DNA from: Bacteroidia bacterium | GTDB taxonomy: Bacteria; Bacteroidota; Bacteroidia; Bacteroidales; Azobacteroidaceae | Direction: 5' to 3' | Assembly (NCBI GenBank): GCA_025996815.1 | Contig: BNTT01000101.1 | Location: 1-10,717 of the forward strand | DNA length: 10,717 bases | Part shown: positions 5,334 to 10,717 of the stretch, in pieces | How positions within the stretch are numbered: the first letter of the stretch is position 1 | How the letters are laid out: every line of letters begins with the position of its first letter | The notes under the pieces: generated by a model | What the model was told of the DNA's origin: nothing | Databases searched by the model: none | The model's input: the letters and a program-made list of their open reading frames with translations, nothing else | Made by a program: the position numbers and the translations under genes

Positions 5334-8093
5334 TTAACGATATCCTATGTGAAAATGATTTTGGTGAACTGCCACCGCTGCGTCTTTTGTATTTTTTATG
5401 CCAACTTTATAGGCATAATTGGTATTAAATCCCCAATTAGAAGCAATCCGTAAGATATTTTCTAATACAATAACAAAACGATCCTCATCAGCATAAGCCT
5501 CTTTTGCTTTTCCCCACAATACTTCACCAACTTGATCGGTACTTCCAGGGTATCTAATGTCTATATCATTACCATTTCGATGCCCTTTATGTCCAATGTC
5601 TCGTCCATCATGAGCATTTATATCATTATAATATAATGTACCATCAAAGTTATTGAACGGAAGAGAATGGAAAAAACCCAAAAGAGCTGCACAGACGTTT
5701 TCTGCAATCCAGTTATCTCCTCCGGCATCTCTTGTGCCAAAACGCCCCCAATTATCTCCGTGGTTGGGAAATGGAAGCCATCCGTATGAATTTTTTTCCA
5801 ACGTGTAACTTTTAAATGGTATCCCTTTGCGGAATATGTTATACTGATATGTTTTAGAGTTTGCATTGTCTGCGACTTTGGAAACTGTGAAAAAAATCAC
5901 GTCAATGCGATATTCATTAATGCCTGTTGTTGAGGTCTTTTCATCTTTTTTAGCCTCTTCCTTCTTCCACAAGCAGTCGTCCACTTTAAACAGTTTTGAC
6001 GTGACTTCATCAAACGCTTTTTGACGTTTCTTAGGTGCATCTTTTCCAATGGCTTTCGAAATAACTTCGGTGTTCTTGCGGGCGGTGTGTACCTTGTTAT
6101 GCAAATCATGGGTAAACCAATATCCCATGCTGGCGATGGTGGCACAGGTAGGCTCGCCCACTTTGTTGATTCCTTCCTCCGTTGTGATGTCTGTGTTAGC
6201 ATATCTCAGGGTGTAAACGTTTGCTTTGGTGTAATTTTCTCTGCCCGTCAGCTGAACCAAGCCCCGCCCGCGAAACCGCCAGCCGTCATCATCCTTCACA
6301 TTTCCCAGATCATTTCCCGGCTTAGAGTACGCCCAATTCGCTATCTTCTTTTGAGTTTCCAGCGGAACGGGCACGTTGTCCTTGTGTCCTCTTTCTTCTA
6401 CCTCTCGCCCCCATTCCTTCGCTTTCTTTTTCCCTTCCTCAGTTTTAAATGCTCTAAATAAGGTTATCAGTCTCTCCCAATAGTGATTGAAAGATTCAGT
6501 TTGAATAGTCAGGCTTGTGCCCACTTCCGCCAGTGCCTGTGCAAAGAAATGCGCCTTGTTCCAGCAGGTGTTCATGTGGAAATTTTTCATGTATTTGTTG
6601 TACATATCCATGCAGGTTTGCAACTTTCCCGAATCTTTGCAATCGGAAAAAATCTTCTTCATGTCTTCCATGGTGAGGTCTTTCTCGCAATTGGGGCATT
6701 TCTCTTTTTCCTTTTCTCCGCTTTTTGTCATCGGTCCTATTGCAAACACCGGAATCCCTTTCACCGTGGATTTGGTGGGATTCTTTGCCCTGTCGAATTT
6801 CATTTGGATGACTTCGCCGATTTTTTTGTCGATGCCGACAATTTCGACGATGGCGACCACTTCCAAAGCGGCACTCTTCTTCGCACGTTGTGGTATTAAT
6901 TGGTTGTAAAGTGCATCTCCGGGAACGATGAAGCCCAGCACATTGTTTTTGATGTGGGAATCAAATTGCAACAAGAGGAAGTATTTTGGGGTGCCGTTGG
7001 TGGCAGACTCTTTGTAGCAAATTTTGATGATGACTTCTCTGCCAAACAAACCGCGCGTGTGGATGTGCAAAAAGGCATCTTCGTTGCGACAAATCTCTTT
7101 GCGTTCGGGCGACTTTTCGCCGAACTTCGCCACCTCTTCGGTTGACCAATACACCTCTTTGATGATGGATTTCTCTTGACTTTTAATATAAATATAGCGC
7201 ACAGTGGGCTGCACTCTGTTGCTCGGGAGTGCGGGGCTGTTGAGGAAAAAACTGCACGCAATGGTTGCGCCGGCTTTCTTTTCGCGAAACTTGACAGACC
7301 AGAAACATATCTGCCCCGGCACTGTCATTTCTTTTTGCGTGCCGGGCATTTCTTCATACTCCGATTTGCCCGGATATTTGGTAAAAAACGCGCACTTGAT
7401 TTTGTCGCTCGGAAGCGGCCTGCGATTGAACTCTATGCAAAACTCTACGGACGTGCCTGCTTCCTCGGCGATGGTGTCGCCGGCTTCGCAGTCTTCCTTG
7501 GTGAATTGCACCGATTTGATGCGCAATTTTTCGAGCGGTTTTTCAAAGGGGTCGAAAATGGGGAGAGAGATTTGCGCACGGGGTGCCACCACCGGTACTT
7601 TCAGGGCGGGGGTGGGTAAGGTGCGCAATTCTCCTACGGTGCATTCAAAATCAATTTGATGTTCTGTCAGGGAGGTCTGCTCGCCCATGGAGCTGATGTC
7701 GCCCTCATGCACCGGATTTGTCTCCGCCCACTTTTTGACACTTGGGATGGGGATTTGCCCTGTCGTCGTTGGCGCAATGCAGTCAGGCATACCTGTGGCG
7801 CAGGTGGCTTTGCATTCTTCGGTCAGCGCAAATGCGAATGGACCTATTCGCAAACTGTCGAAATGCCCTGTCCACTGGGTCACGGTGGGCAAACACGGCT
7901 TGGGTGTGCTCGGATTCAGGTTGCACATCCCGAAGCCGGGCGGGTCAAAGACATTGCCCAGCGTCATGGAAGTGCCCATCAACTTGCCGCCGTTAGCCGT
8001 GGCAAATCGATTGTCCACGACTTTCAATGTGCCCGGCAGAGTGCCTAACTGGCAGGTGCACAAGGCTCCTTCTACTAAAAATTCTTTTGCCAT
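5334..8093 (-). CDS. PAAR-like (DUF4280) T6SS effector with GH19 and MepA-like peptidase domains
   Basis: A 919-aa modular effector. Residues 1-120 resemble the DUF4280 PAAR-like tip, with CTCQLG (12-17), GNVFDPPGFGMC (46-57), PCLP (66-69) and W74. Residues 186-455 look like two beta-rich, Ig-like domains. CPNC (466-469) opens a conserved-looking lead into a GH19 chitinase/lysozyme-like domain (about 490-710). That domain has HFFAQALAEVG with probable catalytic acid Glu523, TESFNHYWERL (532-542) and FRGRGLVQLTGRENY (607-621). Residues 728-919 carry GHKGHRNGNDIDI (834-846) and HQNHFHIGYR (910-919). These match the zinc motifs of MepA (His113, Asp120, His211, plus His206 and His209) at His838, Asp845, His915, His910 and His913. 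The predicted targets are peptidoglycan glycan strands and peptide cross-links. The start is ATG at 8091-8093, one base after the preceding stop. Domain calls are motif-based; dual activity is inferred. Confidence 0.93.
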   Translation of the reverse strand: MAKEFLVEGALCTCQLGTLPGTLKVVDNRFATANGGKLMGTSMTLGNVFDPPGFGMCNLNPSTPKPCLPTVTQWTGHFDSLRIGPFAFALTEECKATCATGMPDCIAPTTTGQIPIPSVKKWAETNPVHEGDISSMGEQTSLTEHQIDFECTVGELRTLPTPALKVPVVAPRAQISLPIFDPFEKPLEKLRIKSVQFTKEDCEAGDTIAEEAGTSVEFCIEFNRRPLPSDKIKCAFFTKYPGKSEYEEMPGTQKEMTVPGQICFWSVKFREKKAGATIACSFFLNSPALPSNRVQPTVRYIYIKSQEKSIIKEVYWSTEEVAKFGEKSPERKEICRNEDAFLHIHTRGLFGREVIIKICYKESATNGTPKYFLLLQFDSHIKNNVLGFIVPGDALYNQLIPQRAKKSAALEVVAIVEIVGIDKKIGEVIQMKFDRAKNPTKSTVKGIPVFAIGPMTKSGEKEKEKCPNCEKDLTMEDMKKIFSDCKDSGKLQTCMDMYNKYMKNFHMNTCWNKAHFFAQALAEVGTSLTIQTESFNHYWERLITLFRAFKTEEGKKKAKEWGREVEERGHKDNVPVPLETQKKIANWAYSKPGNDLGNVKDDDGWRFRGRGLVQLTGRENYTKANVYTLRYANTDITTEEGINKVGEPTCATIASMGYWFTHDLHNKVHTARKNTEVISKAIGKDAPKKRQKAFDEVTSKLFKVDDCLWKKEEAKKDEKTSTTGINEYRIDVIFFTVSKVADNANSKTYQYNIFRKGIPFKSYTLEKNSYGWLPFPNHGDNWGRFGTRDAGGDNWIAENVCAALLGFFHSLPFNNFDGTLYYNDINAHDGRDIGHKGHRNGNDIDIRYPGSTDQVGEVLWGKAKEAYADEDRFVIVLENILRIASNWGFNTNYAYKVGIKNTKDAAVAVHQNHFHIGYR

Positions 8094-8094
8094 A

Positions 8095-8268
8095 TCATAC
8101 TAAATTTATCTCATTTTTATCAATTTCAACCGTCAGCAAGTCCACCAAAATGTTCAACAATCGCCCGTCGCTTGCTTCAATCGCTTGCTCAATGCGCCGA
8201 AATTCGTCCGCGAATGCCTCCAACAATAGCCTGACAACGGGGTCTGTGTTTTCTGTTTCCATCATCAT
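8095..8268 (-). CDS. Small ORF resembling the N-terminal hairpin of baseplate protein TssF; possible tssF remnant
   Basis: A 57-codon ORF (MMMETENTDPVVRLLLEAFA...). It starts at 8268 and overlaps the tssE stop as ATGA, which implies translational coupling. Its own TGA (8095-8097) is one base before the effector ATG. The core, DPVVRLLLEAFADEFRRIEQ (residues 8-27) and then RLLNILVDLLT (36-46), matches the pattern I know from the start of TssF proteins: DP-V-LLLEA, E-x-x-R/K-I, and L-x-x-LLTPE. Full TssF has several hundred residues. Here the sequence ends right after that hairpin, and the usual lead-in of roughly 25 residues is also missing. It may be a truncated tssF left by rearrangement, or a small stand-alone helical protein. 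Coding status is supported by the overlap and tight spacing; the TssF link is inference. Confidence 0.6.
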   Translation of the reverse strand: MMMETENTDPVVRLLLEAFADEFRRIEQAIEASDGRLLNILVDLLTVEIDKNEINLV

Positions 8269-8765
8269 TCTGTTGTGAGCGGTCCCAAAAACAGGGTGTA
8301 GCGGAATCCGCAGTTGGCATCGTCCGACACTAATCTGCCGTTGATTTGCACACTCACTTTTTTCTTTATCGCCGTCGTGCGTGTTGCCGCATCTTCGCGC
8401 ACCGTATCCGCCACGCGGATGCCTGCCGTCACGTTTGTCAGCCGCTTTTCAAATTTGGACACCGCCTGCAAGATGTGCTCCGTGAACCGGTCTTCCCACC
8501 TTTGGCGCGACACCACCCGCTCAAAATCCATGTCCCAGATGCCACAGCCGTAGTCGGGATTGAACAGGTGCTCTCCCGGACAAGTCGTGAGAATTAGCCC
8601 CAGATGCTGGTCGATGGACTCCAACTCGCTGCAAGTCGGAAAATCAACCCCCTCCGGCACCTCCGTGTCCGCAAATTGCTCCAAAAAGCCGTCAAAATAC
8701 AGCGGCAGTTTGTAAAACCGTTTGTCATCGCGCGTTTGCTCCACAATTTCCTCTTCATTAGCCAT
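8265..8765 (-). CDS. tssE: TssE, gp25-like T6SS baseplate protein
   Basis: A 166-aa member of the GPW/gp25 family, part of the wedge at the sheath-proximal baseplate, where it helps start sheath assembly. It shows the gp25 pattern: ESIDQHLGLILTTCPGEHLF (49-68), then NPDYGCGIWDMDFE (69-82), and the conserved EKRL (106-109, the family's ExR motif) ahead of the beta-rich C-terminus. I chose the ATG at 8763-8765 (MANEEE) rather than an in-frame ATG at 8933. The shorter form gives normal family length, begins one base after the upstream TGA, and has GGAG at 8774-8777 (minus strand) at suitable spacing. The stop overlaps the next ORF by ATGA. The N-terminal 20 residues are acidic and look unstructured. 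Confidence 0.92.
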   Translation of the reverse strand: MANEEEIVEQTRDDKRFYKLPLYFDGFLEQFADTEVPEGVDFPTCSELESIDQHLGLILTTCPGEHLFNPDYGCGIWDMDFERVVSRQRWEDRFTEHILQAVSKFEKRLTNVTAGIRVADTVREDAATRTTAIKKKVSVQINGRLVSDDANCGFRYTLFLGPLTTE

Positions 8766-8766
8766 A

Positions 8767-9315
8767 TCAATATCTCCGTTTATATGTGTTAATCGGGCTT
8801 GTATCAATGCGTTCCGACAATCCCCTGTATTTTCGCCGCTTTTTGAGCGGACTACCGCGCTCGCCGTTGTCCCAAAACAGGATGCTTTCCTCCGCATACT
8901 CCCGATGCGGGCACGCCACCTCCTCATTGCCAACCTGCAAGCGGCGGGGAGAAATCACCAGTGTCGTCAGCAAGCCCGCTCCCTGTGGCTGCATAACCTT
9001 TTGATAGCGAACACAATACGCCTCTCGAAAAACCATTTGCATCAGCATACCTTCATCCGGCATATCGCCATTGGGATAAAACCGCAACTCGCCGTCCTGC
9101 TTCCGGTCGGGATACAACATCCACTCTTCCAACCGGCTGTCGGGCGGCTCGCCCAGCGTTACCGTAATCAGGGCACCGCACGACTCCTGAAAATCCACGT
9201 TCAACTCTTCGAGGATATACTTTTTGCCCCGAAAAGCCAATTCTACGACAATAGTAGATGCCCTCCTTCCAAAGAAAGAGATGCTTCCGTCGCGTATTTT
9301 GTCAAAAAATCCCAT
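8767..9315 (-). CDS. TssD-like tube protein with basic C-terminal tail
   Basis: A 182-aa protein with the fold pattern of Bacteroidota TssD, the Hcp-type protein whose hexameric rings form the inner tube. Core residues 20-130 include LEEWMLYP (62-69), DGELRFYPNGD (74-84), MVFREAYCVRYQKVMQPQG (94-112) and TTLVISPRRLQVGNEE (117-132), the last being the typical TssD ending. About 50 further residues follow, with a basic stretch KKRRKYRG (158-165) and the ending KRRY. Ordinary TssD ends near residue 130, so this tail is extra. The gene lies 6 bp after the smaller TssD-like gene and one base before tssE. It may be a main tube subunit, a tube-end ring or a tailed cargo carrier. The family call rests on pattern recognition, and I give no gene symbol because Bacteroidota carry several TssD copies. 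Confidence 0.8.
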   Translation of the reverse strand: MGFFDKIRDGSISFFGRRASTIVVELAFRGKKYILEELNVDFQESCGALITVTLGEPPDSRLEEWMLYPDRKQDGELRFYPNGDMPDEGMLMQMVFREAYCVRYQKVMQPQGAGLLTTLVISPRRLQVGNEEVACPHREYAEESILFWDNGERGSPLKKRRKYRGLSERIDTSPINTYKRRY

Positions 9316-9321
9316 ATCTGT

Positions 9322-9627
9322 TCATTCTTTAATTTTAATGGTGAGCAAAAACATCACATTCGGCGGGCGGTCTGCCGGCTCGCAGTGCACCTTAAATCCG
9401 GTGCAGCGAGCCTTCTCGAAGCGGGTCGTTTCCAGCGATTCGCCGTGCATATCGTCCAAAATGATTGCCCCCGAGCGCAGGCTCAGCGGGTCAAACACCC
9501 AGCGCATCAGTTCGTCGGTCGGCAGCGTGGGCAATGCCACAAGGATATTGCCGCCACTGATTTCGCCGTACAGAGCCTCGTATTCGTGTTCCATACCCTC
9601 AATTTTCAATCTTATTCGACCATCCAT
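9322..9627 (-). CDS. Short TssD-like (Hcp-fold) protein
   Basis: A 101-aa protein directly after tssC (4-bp gap) and 6 bp before the 182-aa TssD-like gene. It can be aligned by eye to that neighbour along its length. IRLKIEGMEHEYEAL (5-19) fits the first strands. LMRWVFDP (40-47) fits LEEWMLYP. RSGAIILDD (51-59) fits the next strand, FEKARCTGF (70-78) fits FREAYCVRY, and VMFLLTIKI (91-99) fits the strand ending in VISP. It stops where the last strand ends, about 30 residues short of typical TssD. I therefore read it as a minimal Hcp-fold protein, perhaps a specialised ring at a tube end or a component that has lost tube function. No signal peptide or membrane segment is seen. Coding is well supported by spacing and homology. 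Confidence 0.72.
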   Translation of the reverse strand: MDGRIRLKIEGMEHEYEALYGEISGGNILVALPTLPTDELMRWVFDPLSLRSGAIILDDMHGESLETTRFEKARCTGFKVHCEPADRPPNVMFLLTIKIKE

Positions 9628-9631
9628 AGCA

Positions 9632-10717
9632 TCATTGTTGTTCTACATTAGTGTTCCACGAGGCATCATCTTCGCCCTTCGTGCCGTCCATTTTGATGAC
9701 AAAACTCTTGGCGGGGAAGTAGGGCGTGATAAAGAGGTCTAAAAAAATGCGGTCTTTTTGCATCGGGTCGCGCTCAAAACGTACTATCTTGAACTTTTCA
9801 ATCAGGCGTTCCGGACCCTGCACGCTGTCCAAAAACTTGATGATTTCGCCCCGCAAGTCGCGCTCGGTCTTGCCGCTCCAGTTCTCAAACGCCCGCCGGT
9901 TCAGGAAATCGAACAGCACTTTTGATATGTAGTCAAACACGCGGACGACAGAATAGGTCTGCAAGCCCAAATTGTCGCCGTTGAAAAGCGTCTTGCCCGA
10001 AAAAGCCATCACCTTGCCGTATTCATTCACCATCGGAATCAGCCCCAGCGTGTCTAACTGCGAAATTTCGCTTTTCTTCAGGCTGAAAACCACGTTTTCG
10101 ACCTCGTTGATGCCGCCGTGCTTCTTGCCTGCCGTGATTTGCGACATCAGCGTGCCGTAAACCTTGCCTGCCAACGCGGCAGCCGGAGAAACGTGCAAAT
10201 CTTCCGCCTCGCCCAAAGCGGCGTATTTCTCGCGTCCAATTAGCCAGTTACACGCCATGCAGGTGTTCGCCTTAAACGCCTCCCCGCCCGCCAAGCCGGA
10301 AGGCATAAACAGTTCCACAACATCGTCGGGCTTGTCCAAATCCATAAAATCGGTGTAGAGCATCGCCTTGTTTTCGTAGGCGATTTTCGACCATTTGTTG
10401 ATGACCATCGGGCTGCCCAGATAGCCCGGAATCACCAGCAGCGAATAGTTGGTGCGCAAATCCAATTTGTCGTAATTCTGTCGCAGCTCATTGGCTACGT
10501 GGTCGATAAATCGCGAATTGTCTAAGTCCGTCACCTGCTCCGCCGATGCGTTGACGATGGAAATGTTCGCCAATTTGTCCGTCTCCGTGTTTTTGTAAAA
10601 CAGCATAACGTTTCGGTAGGATTTTTCCAACTCGCGGACGGCTTCCACCGCAATCAACTGATTGTTTGACAACACTTTGGACACCGTTTCCAACTTGTTG
10701 CGCGACACCTCCAGCAT
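9632..10717 (-). CDS. tssC: TssC, T6SS contractile sheath large subunit, 5' end outside window
   Basis: Large sheath subunit; with TssB it forms the helical sheath that contracts to fire the tube. 361 codons are visible, including TNYSLLVIPGYLGSPMVINKW (about 93-113 of the visible part), and the C-terminal region with FDYISKVLFDFLNRRAFENW and ITPYFPAKSFVIKMDG, typical of Bacteroidota TssC. Those proteins run to roughly 450 residues, so about 90 N-terminal residues probably lie beyond the right edge. The Met at 10715-10717 is likely internal. The acidic, Asn/Gln-rich tail ends in NVEQQ. The stop is 4 bp before the short TssD-like gene, which agrees with the frequent tssB-tssC-tssD order. No frameshift or missing region is seen. 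Confidence 0.93.
   Translation of the reverse strand: MLEVSRNKLETVSKVLSNNQLIAVEAVRELEKSYRNVMLFYKNTETDKLANISIVNASAEQVTDLDNSRFIDHVANELRQNYDKLDLRTNYSLLVIPGYLGSPMVINKWSKIAYENKAMLYTDFMDLDKPDDVVELFMPSGLAGGEAFKANTCMACNWLIGREKYAALGEAEDLHVSPAAALAGKVYGTLMSQITAGKKHGGINEVENVVFSLKKSEISQLDTLGLIPMVNEYGKVMAFSGKTLFNGDNLGLQTYSVVRVFDYISKVLFDFLNRRAFENWSGKTERDLRGEIIKFLDSVQGPERLIEKFKIVRFERDPMQKDRIFLDLFITPYFPAKSFVIKMDGTKGEDDASWNTNVEQQ

Noticed and set aside
8766..8933. Longer start for tssE at 8933
   Set aside because: It would overlap the TssD-like gene by 56 codons with an unconvincing N-terminus. The ATG at 8765 has a GGAG site and normal family length.
8722..9651. Plus-strand open frame of 309 codons
   Set aside because: Antisense to the two TssD-like genes, which are supported by mutual alignment and operon spacing.

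Overview
The window is part of a type VI secretion system (T6SS) locus of the Bacteroidota-specific subtype (T6SSiii). It comes from a Bacteroidota genome of moderate GC that I cannot place to genus. Lineage clues are a Bacteroidota-style TssC sheath protein, TssD-type (not classical Hcp) tube proteins, a TssN-like membrane protein, a DUF4280-type PAAR-like tip domain, and A-rich leaders in front of several start codons. All ten genes lie on the minus strand. Gaps are 34 bp or less and one pair overlaps by ATGA, so the block reads as one long operon transcribed from high to low coordinates. There is no intergenic stretch over 300 bases, and I found no RNA gene, insertion sequence, CRISPR array, clear promoter or clear terminator.

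In transcription order: the C-terminal part of tssC (contractile sheath), two adjacent TssD-like tube proteins (101 and 182 aa), tssE (gp25 baseplate protein), and a 57-codon ORF resembling only the N-terminal helical hairpin of TssF. These are followed by a 919-aa effector, two tandem paralogous lipoproteins, a five-helix membrane protein recognised as TssN, and vgrG, which runs off the left edge at residue 603.

The most interesting part is the module embedded between the baseplate genes and tssN/vgrG (about 2740-8093). The effector combines a PAAR-like tip domain, beta-rich linker domains, a GH19 chitinase/lysozyme-like domain and a C-terminal MepA-like (LAS superfamily) zinc endopeptidase domain. 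It could therefore cut both the glycan strands and the peptide cross-links of peptidoglycan. The two lipoproteins directly downstream are full-length homologues of each other, with a highly conserved C-terminal half and a diverged N-terminal half. They are the natural candidates for periplasmic immunity proteins. One of them carries a 21-bp tandem repeat just after its lipid-anchor cysteine.

Working model (inference): VgrG and the DUF4280 domain form the spike, TssD the tube, TssC the sheath and TssE part of the baseplate. The effector rides on the spike tip, and the lipoproteins protect the producer's own cell wall. The effector C-terminus and the lipoprotein genes are clearly AT-richer than the structural genes, which suggests that toxin tip and immunity were exchanged as a unit. 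The short TssF-like ORF at the module's upstream edge may be a scar of such a rearrangement.
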